A stretch of 64,000 nucleotides of DNA from Alphaproteobacteria bacterium (GTDB taxonomy: Bacteria; Pseudomonadota; Alphaproteobacteria; UBA6615): the NCBI GenBank assembly GCA_022449545.1, contig JAKUPN010000009.1, positions 34,340 to 98,339 on the forward strand. The letters are read 5' to 3'. Every line of letters starts with the position of its first letter. Positions within the stretch are counted from its first letter, which is position 1. Shown here piece by piece: positions 36,290-46,057 of this stretch. Both the position numbers and the translations under genes were made by a program. Under the pieces are notes generated by a model. The model had not been told where the DNA came from. It worked only from the letters and a program-made list of their open reading frames with translations, and did no database searches.

Positions 36290-36829
36290 TTACCCTGATG
36301 CGTCAATAAGGTTTCCTTCAGGATCCAAACTCAGTCCTGTCGTAGCAGCCTCTTTGACTATATTTTTTGGCCTAGTTACTGTCGAATTTTCTGCACCAGA
36401 TATCATTACCAATAAATGTGCATAATCATCACCTATGTTACGAAAACCTCTCATTACTTTTGGAGGCACCGAAATACAATCCATAGGTCCAATCTGAGCC
36501 TCCAATCTTTCATTGCCTTCGTTCCAAAATATCGACCATGTCCCAGAAAACGGAATAAATACTTCAACTTCTTCTGGATGAGTGTGCAATGTAGATCCAT
36601 TTCCTGGCTCAGCTCCAACATAAGCCACGTTAAACCCTGTTGAATCAGTTATCGCAGTTTTATTTGTTGAGTCCTCTGAAACTCCCTGACCTATTATACT
36701 GTATATATCGCGCTTATAACCCTCCATTCTCTGGGTTATCATCATAGTCTTGTTGGGAACCTGATCCTTCCAGATAGCAACCCTCTTTTTCATTTCATCT
36801 GAAGTTAATACAACCACTTCATCATCCAT
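36290..36829 (-). CDS. Cupin-domain protein
   Basis: A 179-residue single-cupin protein. The first conserved motif is GNGSTLHTHPEEVEVFIPFSG (about 77-97; His, His, Glu metal ligands). The second is in KVMRGFRNIGDDYAHLLVM near 125-143. The usual second-motif His is present only as DYAH. It is likely a dioxygenase, isomerase or regulatory binding protein. GGAGAAGC precedes the ATG. The upstream neighbour is a luciferase-like monooxygenase on the same strand, which suggests linked oxidative chemistry. No substrate can be assigned. Confidence 0.8.
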   Translation of the reverse strand: MDDEVVVLTSDEMKKRVAIWKDQVPNKTMMITQRMEGYKRDIYSIIGQGVSEDSTNKTAITDSTGFNVAYVGAEPGNGSTLHTHPEEVEVFIPFSGTWSIFWNEGNERLEAQIGPMDCISVPPKVMRGFRNIGDDYAHLLVMISGAENSTVTRPKNIVKEAATTGLSLDPEGNLIDASG

Positions 36830-36926
36830 AAAGCTTCTCCTTATGACAGAGCAATATTTTTCAATTGTTCATACATTAATGTAGGACCCTAGTTTAAAAA
36901 AGAATTGATTTAAAACCACTTAACAA

Positions 36927-38090
36927 TCATTCCTTCTTAGGACTTTTAATATGTTCACTAAAGTGTTTATCAATGGCAGCTTGTGATGCGGACCTATAAG
37001 ATTCGCTGTACTCTTCACGATTGTTGTGCATACGAAGTAATGATTGCTCACGCTGACTGTTTCTTGAAGAAAATTTGGGCATTACATACCTCGCAAACAA
37101 CTCATACGATTTCTTGGTTTTCTCAAATTCGGCCCAATTAGTCGCCAATTGAAGGAAGCAACCGAACCCTCCGGTCTTATCCCAATATTTTTCGAGGCAT
37201 TCAATTGCATCATTAGGAGTGCCCACTACTGCGAGTCCATTATTTACGGCTTCTTCTATTCCACCTAACCCCAGCAAGCCAGTTTTAGGATTAACCGAGA
37301 AACTATAATCTTCCCAGGGCTCAAACCCAAATTGAATATTGGACCATGCTTGTTCTCTTGTCTCGGCTAGATGCATAGGCACAACTAATTTCAGATTCTC
37401 AGGATGCATTTCCGTTCCGTGTTCCTTGGCCACTTCACAGGCGACACGCCAATTGACATCTAGCACATCGTAAGCTGCAAAAACACTAGCAGCCAAACAC
37501 AGTAACCCTAACCCATACTTTCCAGCTAATTTAGCTCCTGTTGGTGTAACAGCACTAGCAATCGCAACCGGTGGCCTAGGCCATGTATAAGGTTTAAGAT
37601 TGGTTTGTGCTTTATTTAGATTAATCCACTCAGACTGATAAGTTACTACTTCGCCCGAAAATAATCTAAGAATTATATCCAGCGACTCAGCCATCATTTG
37701 TCTCTGCTTAGACGCCTCGATACATAACATTCGGGCATCTGACTGTAACTGCCCAGGACCCACTCCGAGAATAGCTCTTCCTCTTGTTTGGTGATCCAGT
37801 TGAAGAAAACGTTCGGCCACCATCAAAGGATTATGGTATGGCAAGGAAACAACGCCACTCCCCAACATTATCTTACTTGTTCTTTCCGCAGCAGCAGCTA
37901 TAAAAATTTCAGGAGAAGATATAATTTCAAAACCACCGGAATGATGTTCTCCAATCCAGGCTTCGTGATACCCTAAACGGTCAAGAAATTCGACCAATTC
38001 AAAATCTCTTTGCAAGGCTAGTGTAGGGTCTTCATTATTGGGATGATGAGGTGGTAAAAAAACACCCATTTTAACATTTTCTCGATACAT
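36927..38090 (-). CDS. Luciferase-like (LLM class) flavin-dependent oxidoreductase, copy 2
   Basis: A 387-residue TIM-barrel flavin monooxygenase. It shows AWIGEHHSGG near 41-50, KIMLGSGVVSLPYHNPL near 72-88, GRAILGVGPGQLQ near 103-115, and WPRPPVAIAS near 167-176. It is related to the enzyme at 24642 only at family level. A TTAGGTC precedes the ATG; an ATG seven codons in is also possible. It is the second gene after the 3HCDH-like enzyme at 38136 on the same strand, and lies with CrtI-like and cupin genes in a likely oxidation cluster. Electron donor and substrate are unknown. Confidence 0.86.
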   Translation of the reverse strand: MYRENVKMGVFLPPHHPNNEDPTLALQRDFELVEFLDRLGYHEAWIGEHHSGGFEIISSPEIFIAAAAERTSKIMLGSGVVSLPYHNPLMVAERFLQLDHQTRGRAILGVGPGQLQSDARMLCIEASKQRQMMAESLDIILRLFSGEVVTYQSEWINLNKAQTNLKPYTWPRPPVAIASAVTPTGAKLAGKYGLGLLCLAASVFAAYDVLDVNWRVACEVAKEHGTEMHPENLKLVVPMHLAETREQAWSNIQFGFEPWEDYSFSVNPKTGLLGLGGIEEAVNNGLAVVGTPNDAIECLEKYWDKTGGFGCFLQLATNWAEFEKTKKSYELFARYVMPKFSSRNSQREQSLLRMHNNREEYSESYRSASQAAIDKHFSEHIKSPKKE

Positions 38091-38135
38091 GACCTAACTT
38101 ATCCAGTCCATTGTAATAATAAACCCACTCATTGA

Positions 38136-39077
38136 CTAATCACCTTCTATTTTGGAACGGTCCCTTTTATGAGCTAATAGAGCCATCAAACGTTTGTCTC
38201 GCCAATTTCTGCGAGTACTATTATTAACTGAAGGTCGGCTTTTAAGACGCTCGATTTCCAATCTGTTGACTGACTCTTCACTCCATTGACGAGCGTTTTG
38301 GCTTGTATTGATTTCATTTACCCACTGTCCATACCTGTTATTATAGTCAGGCACACCTCCTGGAGCATTCAGTGAGATAGTTTCCATTGCCCCCATAAAG
38401 GACCATCTAAGTCCCAGTGCCTCTCTGACAGTTTTTTCAATATCTTCAATTCCGGCAACCTCGTCTTCCCAAAGTCTATAAACCTCTGAGATAACTGCAT
38501 ATTGAATTCGATTTAGTACAAACCCCTGAATTTCTTTTTTTAAGACGCTTGTGGCCTGCCTACAGTCTTCCATCAATTCCTTACTTTTCATCACTACATT
38601 GCTTGATGTCCAGGGTGAAGGAACAATCTCGACAAGCCGAAGTAAGTGTGGAGGAGTCCCAGGATGAATAACGATACATCTCTCCCGACCGGGCAAATGT
38701 TCAGTAAAGGCTGACACAGGAATGGTCGAAGTTGAACTTGCTATAGTCACCTCTTGAGGAACTATTTTATCAAGTTTCTCAAATAAGTCTTTTTTTAGCT
38801 CAGCCCGTTCCGGGATGCTTTCTTGAACGTGAGTAGCTCCATCTAGAACTTCTTCAAGATTTGTGGATTTAGACACGCGCGATAGTATGGTTTCAGGTGA
38901 CTCATCAATCAAACCATATTCATTCAAATCATTTAGCCCTTTTTCTATTTCCATTAATGCCTTATCCAAAGCATTTATGTCCGTGTCATAAAGAACTGGA
39001 TTGCGTCCTGATTCTGAAAACACAATTCCCCAACCTGTTCCAATAAGGCCAGAACCGATAAGAGCTATTTTTTCCAT
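38136..39077 (-). CDS. 3-hydroxyacyl-CoA dehydrogenase-family oxidoreductase (copy 2)
   Basis: A 313-residue NAD-dependent dehydrogenase of the group with L-carnitine dehydrogenase and lambda-crystallin. Rossmann motif IGSGLIGTGW (about 6-15), Glu at the end of the second strand region (YDTD), and the catalytic HP in CIVIHPGTPPHLLRLVEIVP near 133-152. The helical domain has GFVLNRIQYAVI near 186, where substrate binds. AAGGAATTATGAG lies before the ATG. It lies 30 bases downstream of the CrtI-like FAD enzyme gene. Substrate not fixed: carnitine-like, hydroxy-acid or acyl-CoA. Confidence 0.84.
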   Translation of the reverse strand: MEKIALIGSGLIGTGWGIVFSESGRNPVLYDTDINALDKALMEIEKGLNDLNEYGLIDESPETILSRVSKSTNLEEVLDGATHVQESIPERAELKKDLFEKLDKIVPQEVTIASSTSTIPVSAFTEHLPGRERCIVIHPGTPPHLLRLVEIVPSPWTSSNVVMKSKELMEDCRQATSVLKKEIQGFVLNRIQYAVISEVYRLWEDEVAGIEDIEKTVREALGLRWSFMGAMETISLNAPGGVPDYNNRYGQWVNEINTSQNARQWSEESVNRLEIERLKSRPSVNNSTRRNWRDKRLMALLAHKRDRSKIEGD

Positions 39078-39107
39078 ATCTCATAATTCCTTATTCAAAA
39101 AAATATA

Positions 39108-40697
39108 TTAGTTTTTCCACTCGGGAAGTGAAACAGGGTTCCACGGGCGCTGAAAATTAAAATCATTTGTGATTGCATTAGCCGCGATATAACCAGGGGC
39201 GCCATTAACTCCACCACCATTCCCTGAAGATGAGCCGCACAAATAAAGACCCTCAACAGGAGTTCGAGTACTCGATAATTCCATGTGCGGTCTATTTATT
39301 CCTAATTGCGAAGGAATGTACGCCCCCATTCGTACGGCACCTTTTCGCATGTTTATGTTTAAACGCTCAACATCAAGAGGAGTAAATAAAAACTTTCCCC
39401 GTATATTCTCTTCCCTAAGATTAGTAGTGTATTCTCGCCAATTGTTTAAAATACAGTCCAAATAATAATCTTTTTGATCATCCCAATTCTGAGATTTTCC
39501 ATCTACTTCATAAGGTGCAAAGGGCCACCAAAAAGCGGAGTGACCGTCTGAGGGAGCATAAGAGGGATCCAGTGAACTATTACACGCTCCATTACCCATT
39601 AAAACATCAGGGAACTTCTTTTGCTCACAATGTTCAAAACACTGTTTTACTTGTTCTATCGTATCCATTCCGAAAAAAATGTTAAAAGCAGAATCTATGT
39701 CAGCATCAAATTCACGTGACTTGTATATTGGCCTCTCTTTTAAAGCTAAGTGCAAAGTTACAAGACTATGGTTGCCCCAGTGCCAATTATCTAGTTTTGA
39801 TCTTGCTTCATCGGAAAATACTCTTTCGTTTATCATTTTCATTGTTGTTGGAGCATCTATGGCACTCGCAACAAAATAGTTGGCCTCAATCACAGTTCTA
39901 TCATCAAGTACAATGCTTTTTGCTTTGCCACTTTCCAGTTTTATTTCCTTTACTTCAGAATCCAGAATAAGTTTTCCTCCCCCTTCCTCAAGGATACGCC
40001 TAAGGGCATTTGGAAGAGCCACTGCTCCTCCTACCGGCAAGGTAAAACCCGTTACATTAGAGAAAATTGCAGGAAAAACCATACCCGCACCAGGTTGGTT
40101 TTCTGTGGCAATCACATGCATATATGAAGAAAAGAGAGTTCTTATCCGATCATCAACAAAATATTTTCTTACAACAGAAAATAAATCATGCTCAGCATGT
40201 GATAAAAACTCTTTTGCCTCAGGTCCAGACAAACGATCGCGCAACTGGTCCAAAGGTAATGGCGCATTGTACATCAAAGAGCCTAGTAAGGGTTTCATCT
40301 TCACAGCATACAAATGGTATAACTCTCTGAATGTATCAGCATCACTCTTGGAAAATCGAGAAAGGGAATTACAGGTTTTTTCCAGATCCTTATGAATGAC
40401 AACACATGACCCATCTCGGAAAGTCGCAGCTTGCTGAACGGGTGGTTCAATATATGAAAATCCATAACGATGCAGTTGTAAATCATTAATCAATGGCGAA
40501 TTACCAAAGCCCATAAAGAAATTAGAATGAAGGTTAAATTTATAGCCAGGAAGAAGCGGTTCATGAGTGCTTGTTCCGCCACCAATATGAGAATTTCTTT
40601 CAACAACAGCAATTTTAAGACCAGCTAGAGAAAGATACGCAGCCAGAGTTAGACCATTATGGCCTGCACCGATAATCACTCCATCATAATTTGGCAT
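39108..40697 (-). CDS. CrtI/retinol-saturase-like FAD oxidoreductase
   Basis: A 529-residue flavoprotein of the phytoene desaturase superfamily. The dinucleotide motif VIIGAGHNGLTLAAYL (7-22) is followed by the conserved RNSHIGGG. The C-terminal FAD signature is GLYLCGSSSGNGGGVNGAPG, with a final Ala-Asn helix. There is no other carotenoid gene nearby, so classical carotenoid desaturation is not supported; the retinol-saturase/amine-oxidase-like branch is more likely. AAGGA lies before the ATG. It is followed by the 3HCDH-like and luciferase-like genes, so a multi-step oxidation of one substrate is plausible. Confidence 0.84.
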   Translation of the reverse strand: MPNYDGVIIGAGHNGLTLAAYLSLAGLKIAVVERNSHIGGGTSTHEPLLPGYKFNLHSNFFMGFGNSPLINDLQLHRYGFSYIEPPVQQAATFRDGSCVVIHKDLEKTCNSLSRFSKSDADTFRELYHLYAVKMKPLLGSLMYNAPLPLDQLRDRLSGPEAKEFLSHAEHDLFSVVRKYFVDDRIRTLFSSYMHVIATENQPGAGMVFPAIFSNVTGFTLPVGGAVALPNALRRILEEGGGKLILDSEVKEIKLESGKAKSIVLDDRTVIEANYFVASAIDAPTTMKMINERVFSDEARSKLDNWHWGNHSLVTLHLALKERPIYKSREFDADIDSAFNIFFGMDTIEQVKQCFEHCEQKKFPDVLMGNGACNSSLDPSYAPSDGHSAFWWPFAPYEVDGKSQNWDDQKDYYLDCILNNWREYTTNLREENIRGKFLFTPLDVERLNINMRKGAVRMGAYIPSQLGINRPHMELSSTRTPVEGLYLCGSSSGNGGGVNGAPGYIAANAITNDFNFQRPWNPVSLPEWKN

Positions 40698-40790
40698 AGC
40701 TTTATCCTTAGGTTTCTAACTTAAACTAATATATTCATAAGAAACTCATTAGTTGTAAGTACAATGATTTAGTCTTCATTTACTATGAGA

Positions 40791-41870
40791 CTAGTTAACA
40801 ACATCCTGCGTAAATGAACTGTCAACTCCCAATGATTCAGCGGCTTCAAGTAGCTGACTCCAGCTCTCAGCATCCAAAGGAATTCCATTTTCCTTCCTTT
40901 CAGCCCTTGATTTTCGTTCAGGCTCACCAGGCACAAGAACCGGTAGCTTTGGATCTGACGGAGGAGAACCCGTCGCATAATTAACCATAGAGTCTATTTC
41001 ATTTTTAATCCAATCAAATTCTCCAAGCCTTGAAGGATCAATCAGTATGACCGTCATAGTATTTATTATTCCATCAAGCCTAATATTGTCAGGTTGAATC
41101 GTTCCTCCTCCTGACAAGACTCCAGACATAAGCTCAGCTATTAAGGCAAGTCCATATCCTTTATGCTCACCGAAAGGCAAAAGGGCCCCTTTGGGTTCGG
41201 AAAACATTATCCCAGGGTCATTTGATGGTTTTCCCTCAAAATCAATCACCAAACCATCCGGTAACTTTTTACCTGCATTATTGGAAACACGCAATTTCCC
41301 TGCCGCGACTTTACTTGTCGCCATATCAAGAACTATTGGTTCAGATTTTTTTCCTGTAGGTAATGCAAAACAAACTGGGTTTGTTCCAAACCGTGCATCA
41401 CTGCCTCTATGGGGAGCAACCAACGCATAATGGTCTGTTACGTTTACAAAGTGCAAAGAAACAAGATTTTCATCTACAGCCATTTCTCCATAAGTGCCGA
41501 CTCTTCCAATATGGTGGGCATTTTTTAACGTCATAACCACCAGACCAATTTCCTTACATCTTGTGATTCCCTTTTTCATGGCTTCCTCAGCAACCCTTTG
41601 TCCATAACCTTTTCCTCCGTCAAACTGCAAAAATGCCCCATCATCTTTTATAATCGTCACAGGTGTGTTCGGAATTAATAGTTCCTTTTTAAGGTTATTT
41701 AAATAAGTCGGTATAATTCCCACTCCATGACTATCATGACCCGCAAGATTAGCTCCAACTAGGTGATCAGAGACAATTTGCGCCTCAGAGCTGTGACTAC
41801 CGCCACAAGATATAATTTCACGTGCTAACTGACCTAGTTTTTTGGCAGAGACAAGTACTTCACGTTTCAT
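40791..41870 (-). CDS. LDH2-family malate/L-lactate/ureidoglycolate dehydrogenase
   Basis: A 359-residue NAD(P)-dependent 2-hydroxyacid dehydrogenase of the MDH/LDH2 group, unrelated to classical MDH. Motifs are GHDSHGVGIIPTYL near 44-57, the catalytic His region NAHHIGRVG, and KVAAGKLRV followed by GHKGYGLALIAELM near 231. I place the start at 41870, where GGGAGGTG lies about five bases before the ATG. The family oxidises malate, lactate, ureidoglycolate or sulfolactate-type acids. It is between the SDR and CrtI-like genes on the same strand. Substrate unknown. Confidence 0.87.
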   Translation of the reverse strand: MKREVLVSAKKLGQLAREIISCGGSHSSEAQIVSDHLVGANLAGHDSHGVGIIPTYLNNLKKELLIPNTPVTIIKDDGAFLQFDGGKGYGQRVAEEAMKKGITRCKEIGLVVMTLKNAHHIGRVGTYGEMAVDENLVSLHFVNVTDHYALVAPHRGSDARFGTNPVCFALPTGKKSEPIVLDMATSKVAAGKLRVSNNAGKKLPDGLVIDFEGKPSNDPGIMFSEPKGALLPFGEHKGYGLALIAELMSGVLSGGGTIQPDNIRLDGIINTMTVILIDPSRLGEFDWIKNEIDSMVNYATGSPPSDPKLPVLVPGEPERKSRAERKENGIPLDAESWSQLLEAAESLGVDSSFTQDVVN

Positions 41871-41918
41871 TAGCACCTCCCTAGATACATAAAGTTTTGA
41901 TGACAAATAAAATAATCT

Positions 41919-42710
41919 TCACACAACAGGTGAACGACCACCATCAACATTTATAGCACAGCCAGTGATATATGACCCTGCCTCAGAAGAGAGAAAACAA
42001 GCTAGATTAGCAAATTCCTCAGCTTCTCCCATTCGACCTAATGGTAATGTTTTTACAATTGGTGAAATATATTCCTGAAATGACTTGTCAGGTGCATTTT
42101 TTTTGTGACGGCGCTCATGTTGACCCGAACGAATAAGCCCCACTAAAAGCGCATTAACCAATACATTATCAGGCCCTCCCTCAGCAGAAAGTACTTTTGT
42201 CAAAGCCATTCCAGCGGCACGTGAAACTGATGTAGGTGCGCTAGATGCTCCAGGAGCCTTTCCAGCAACTGATAAGACGTTAATAATCCGACCCCATTTC
42301 CTGGAAATCATTTCAGGCATTGCTAGGCGAGAGAAGCGAATAGCAGCAAATAGTTTTAGGTCTAGATCAGTTTGCCACATCTCATCGGTAATCTCCAAAA
42401 AAGGGCCACTAGCATGAGCCCCAGCGTTATTAACAAGTATATCTATCTGGTTAAAGCGCTCTTTTGAAATTTTCCACGCCTGACTAATCTGTTCAGAATC
42501 TGTTACATCTGCGCTGATTATTTCAACACGAACTTGTGTCCCTTTAACTGAGTTGGATATCAAGTCAGCAGCTTTTTCCAGTCTATCTTTATTACGAGCT
42601 AGAAGAATTACATTCCCACCTGATTCAGCAAACTTAAGTCCCATTGCCAAACCCAGGCCATCGCTTCCTCCAGTGATTAACGCAGTCTTCCCGTCTAAAC
42701 GAATATCCAT
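41919..42710 (-). CDS. SDR-family protein lacking the catalytic Tyr and Lys
   Basis: A 263-residue Rossmann protein with an intact cofactor site: TGGSDGLG near 13, NNAGA near 92, and the C-terminal NVDGG. The active-site Ser is present in NVLSVAGKAPG. The expected YxxxK reads TSVSR, with Thr for Tyr and Arg for Lys, in SSAPTSVSRAAG. Other SDR-like proteins with such changes bind NAD but may not oxidise. I place the start at 42710, six bases after a GGAGG. A longer ATG two codons upstream is immediately behind that same site. It is 48 bases upstream of the LDH2-like gene, in the same direction, and divergent from the molybdoenzyme. Confidence 0.84.
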   Translation of the reverse strand: MDIRLDGKTALITGGSDGLGLAMGLKFAESGGNVILLARNKDRLEKAADLISNSVKGTQVRVEIISADVTDSEQISQAWKISKERFNQIDILVNNAGAHASGPFLEITDEMWQTDLDLKLFAAIRFSRLAMPEMISRKWGRIINVLSVAGKAPGASSAPTSVSRAAGMALTKVLSAEGGPDNVLVNALLVGLIRSGQHERRHKKNAPDKSFQEYISPIVKTLPLGRMGEAEEFANLACFLSSEAGSYITGCAINVDGGRSPVV

Positions 42711-42817
42711 AAACATCCTCCAAATAATTAAACTTTTATTATGTGAAAAAATTAACTTATAATCTCTTCCTTTGACATCTTCGCTTCAGTGAGGAATAAA
42801 GTATATAGTGTAACAAT

Positions 42818-45145
42818 ATGAGGCCAAGCCAAATGGCTGAAACGACCTATCACCATAGTTCACACTGGGGAACCTTCACCGCTCAAGTTGAAAATGGCCA
42901 GCTTGTTGGTGTTAAAGCTTTTGATAAAGACCCAGATCCATCACCAATCATTCACTCAATGATTGATGCTGTTTACGACGAAAGTAGAGTCAATCGGCCA
43001 ATTATTAGAAAAGGCTGGCTGGAAAAGGGCCCGGGCGGTGATAAACATTCTAGAGGCTATGATCCGTATATAGAGGTCCCTTGGGATGAAGCCCTTGATA
43101 TTGTAGCTAATGAGCTCGAGCGGGTGAGGACCAACTTTGGAAATCAAGCGATCTTTGGTGGCTCCTATGGGTGGTCGAGCGCCGGCCGATTTCATCATGC
43201 TAAAACCCAATTGCAGAGGTTTCTCTGCACTATTGGAGGATTCACTAATCAAGTACACACGTACTCTATTGCAGCTGGCTATGCAATTCTTCCACATGTT
43301 CTCGGGACTGCACAATCAGCTATGCTTGAAGCAACCACTTGGGATTCAATTGTTGAAAACTCAGAATTAGTAGTTGCTTTTGGAGGGATTCCTTTAAAAA
43401 ACACTCAAGTTACTTCAGGAGGACCAGGTCAACATGTAGCCGGCCCTTATTTACGGGCAGCTAGAAATGCCGGAGTCGAATTTGTTAACATCTCACCAAT
43501 TCGTGATGATATGGGTGAATTTTTAGATGCTGAGTGGATTGATTTAAGACCAAATACCGACGTGGCGTTAATGTTGGCTTTAGCCTATACCTTAGAATCC
43601 GAACAATTATTGAATCGTGATTTCTTAGAGACTTATTGTGTAGGCTATTCAGTTTTTTCTGAATACCTTCTTGGAAAAACAGATAATCAGCCAAAAACTC
43701 CAGAATGGGCATCAACAATCTGCGGGATTGCCCCAGAGAAAATTCGTTCCCTAGCTATTAAAATGGCTTCAAAACGTACCATAATTAATACCAATTGGTC
43801 CTTGCAACGTGGTGACCATGGAGAGCAACCATTTTGGATGACAGTTGTTCTTGCTGCGATGCTGGGACAAATAGGCCTACCCGGTGGTGGTTTCGGTTTT
43901 GGTTATGGCAGCATGGGGAATATAGGCAACCCACGAGAACCTATAGCCTCTCCTGAACTTCCAATTGGAGAAAACCCTTGTCCAAGCTGGATCCCAGTGG
44001 CCCGTATATCTGATATGCTACTTAACCCTGGAAAAAACTATGACTTTAATGGTGAAGAAAGGGTCTATCCAGATATTAAGTTAATCTACTGGTGTGGCGG
44101 AAATCCATTCCACCACCACCAAGATTTGAATCGTTTAGTTGAAGCTTGGCGTAAACCTGAAACGATAATTGTTAATGAACCATGGTGGACAGCAACTGCA
44201 AAGTTTTCAGATATAATTTTGCCTTCAACCACGACACTTGAAAGAAATGACATAGGCGCTACTTCTCGAGATCGCTTTATTTTAGCAATGCAAAAAAGCA
44301 TAGAGCCTTTGGGTCAATCCAAGAACGATTACGATATATTCTCTGGATTATCTAAAAGACTTGGGAGAGAAGCAGAATTCACTGAAGGGCGAAACGAGCA
44401 AGAGTGGTTAAGACACATATACGATAGGTCTCGGCAAAGAGCAGCAGAAAAAGATATCACTTTGCCATCATTCGATACTTTTTGGTCTGAAGGACATGTA
44501 GAAACACTTAAACCCAAAAAACCTCATGTTATGTTTTCCGACTACCTGGAAGACCCTAATATATTTAGACTGCCTACACCATCAGGAAAAATCGAAATCT
44601 TTTCCGAAACAATTGAAAAGTTTGGATATGATGATTGCCCTGGGCACCCCGTTTGGTTAGAGCCAGAAGAATGGTTAGGCTGCAATGTTGCTGATACTTA
44701 TCCTCTCCATCTAATATCTAACCAACCGCGCACTAGATTACATGGACAAATGGATAATGGTAAAATTAGTCGAGAGAGTAAAATACAAGACAGAGAACCA
44801 ATATGGATAAATCCCATAGACGCTAAAAGTCGAGGCATTACTGATGGTGATTTAGTCAGAGTTTATAACAAAAGGGGTCAACTTCTTGCCGGTGTGTTAG
44901 TCACAACAGAGGTAAAGGAAGGCGTAATGCAATTATCTACGGGTGCATGGTACGATCCCGCTGATCCATCAGCTATCAATAGTATTGATAAACACGGGAA
45001 CCCGAATGTTTTAACAATAGACAAAGGGACTTCTCGCTTAGGACAGGGCCCAATAGCACACAGCACCCTAGTGGAGATCGAGAAATATGATAAAAACCCT
45101 CCTCCAGTTACAGCCTTTAAACCACCTAAAATCATAGTAAAGTAA
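42818..45145 (+). CDS. BisC-like molybdopterin oxidoreductase (DMSO reductase family, Ser ligand)
   Basis: A 775-residue Mo-bis-MGD enzyme of the DMSO/TMAO/biotin sulfoxide reductase group. The Mo ligand is Ser in SYGWSSAG (S120), and there is no N-terminal 4Fe-4S Cys cluster. No twin-arginine signal is seen, so it is probably cytosolic like BisC rather than periplasmic TorA. The MGD-binding C-terminal domain has HLISNQPRTRLHGQ near 630. The start could be the ATG at 42818 or at 42833; the second has GAGG nine bases before it. No cytochrome or membrane anchor gene is adjacent. Substrate, presumably an S- or N-oxide, is unknown. Confidence 0.88.
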   Translation: MRPSQMAETTYHHSSHWGTFTAQVENGQLVGVKAFDKDPDPSPIIHSMIDAVYDESRVNRPIIRKGWLEKGPGGDKHSRGYDPYIEVPWDEALDIVANELERVRTNFGNQAIFGGSYGWSSAGRFHHAKTQLQRFLCTIGGFTNQVHTYSIAAGYAILPHVLGTAQSAMLEATTWDSIVENSELVVAFGGIPLKNTQVTSGGPGQHVAGPYLRAARNAGVEFVNISPIRDDMGEFLDAEWIDLRPNTDVALMLALAYTLESEQLLNRDFLETYCVGYSVFSEYLLGKTDNQPKTPEWASTICGIAPEKIRSLAIKMASKRTIINTNWSLQRGDHGEQPFWMTVVLAAMLGQIGLPGGGFGFGYGSMGNIGNPREPIASPELPIGENPCPSWIPVARISDMLLNPGKNYDFNGEERVYPDIKLIYWCGGNPFHHHQDLNRLVEAWRKPETIIVNEPWWTATAKFSDIILPSTTTLERNDIGATSRDRFILAMQKSIEPLGQSKNDYDIFSGLSKRLGREAEFTEGRNEQEWLRHIYDRSRQRAAEKDITLPSFDTFWSEGHVETLKPKKPHVMFSDYLEDPNIFRLPTPSGKIEIFSETIEKFGYDDCPGHPVWLEPEEWLGCNVADTYPLHLISNQPRTRLHGQMDNGKISRESKIQDREPIWINPIDAKSRGITDGDLVRVYNKRGQLLAGVLVTTEVKEGVMQLSTGAWYDPADPSAINSIDKHGNPNVLTIDKGTSRLGQGPIAHSTLVEIEKYDKNPPPVTAFKPPKIIVK

Positions 45146-45181
45146 GATTATACCAACAGCAGCTCTCACATTCATCTCAGA

Positions 45182-46057
45182 CTAAGATTTACTGCTAACC
45201 TTATCCAAACTAGCTGTTGCAGTAACATCAGGATAAAACCTGGTATAGAGTTCCGGTCTTTGCCATTGATCTAATACCCCTGCCTTGGCAGCATTATGAT
45301 TAGCGGACAAAACCTCATCATTTTGTGAACGAAGCTCTCTTATTCTGGTAAAGTCAATGTTAACAATATATGACCCTGCAATGGTACTCTCGAAAAGAAT
45401 TTCTTCTGGCGTGGCAACCATAGCGAGCCCTTTCTGCTCGGGAGTAAATAAATTTTGAGTGGTCACAGTTACCGCTAGGTTTTCAATTGATCTTGACCAT
45501 ATTAGATTTCGCCAAGTCGCCCAAAGCTTTTGTTTATCAACGCCTCCTGGCAAGAAAATAATTTCTGCACCGCGCAAAGCCAATGCTCTTGAAACCTCAG
45601 GGACGTACACTTCACTGCACATAGCCATACCAACACGTCCATGAATAGTATCAAATACAGGAAAATCATCCCCTGGTACATATTGAAACTCCCAATACCC
45701 TCCGCCAGTATAAATCCATGGTCCTGGGGGATGAGTTCGCTTATATGCAACAGGATTCCTTCCATCTGGATAGGCAAGCATAAGAAGATTATAGGCTGTG
45801 TTTTCTATTTCACTAATGGGATCAAGCGTACCGAACTGAACATGAATATTATATTTAGCTGCCGCATCTGATATTCGTTCAATTGGATTATATGTTGCTG
45901 GCATACGCCATGGACCAGGATAAGATTCCGGAAAACAAACAAAATCTGCCCCGTCACTAGAGGCTTGTTTTATATGGCCAATTGCATCAGAAACATTTTT
46001 TTCATCATCAGGTGGCTGATGTGCCATTGGCTGAACAACGGCGATCCTAAAAGACAT
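45182..46057 (-). CDS. Carbon-nitrogen hydrolase (nitrilase superfamily)
   Basis: A 291-residue amidase/nitrilase with the Glu-Lys-Cys triad: E44 in CFPESYPG, K106 in AYKRTH and C147 in AMCSEVY. The start is the ATG at 46057, which has GAGGAG about eight bases before it; the open frame continues upstream without a site. The family splits amides or nitriles to release ammonia; members of this length include ureidopropionase-like and omega-amidase-like enzymes. It is convergent with the BisC-like gene and 222 bases downstream of the porin gene. Substrate not assignable. Confidence 0.86.
   Translation of the reverse strand: MSFRIAVVQPMAHQPPDDEKNVSDAIGHIKQASSDGADFVCFPESYPGPWRMPATYNPIERISDAAAKYNIHVQFGTLDPISEIENTAYNLLMLAYPDGRNPVAYKRTHPPGPWIYTGGGYWEFQYVPGDDFPVFDTIHGRVGMAMCSEVYVPEVSRALALRGAEIIFLPGGVDKQKLWATWRNLIWSRSIENLAVTVTTQNLFTPEQKGLAMVATPEEILFESTIAGSYIVNIDFTRIRELRSQNDEVLSANHNAAKAGVLDQWQRPELYTRFYPDVTATASLDKVSSKS

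Noticed and set aside
39108..40697. Phytoene desaturase for carotenoids
   Set aside because: No carotenoid genes nearby; the fold alone does not fix the substrate.
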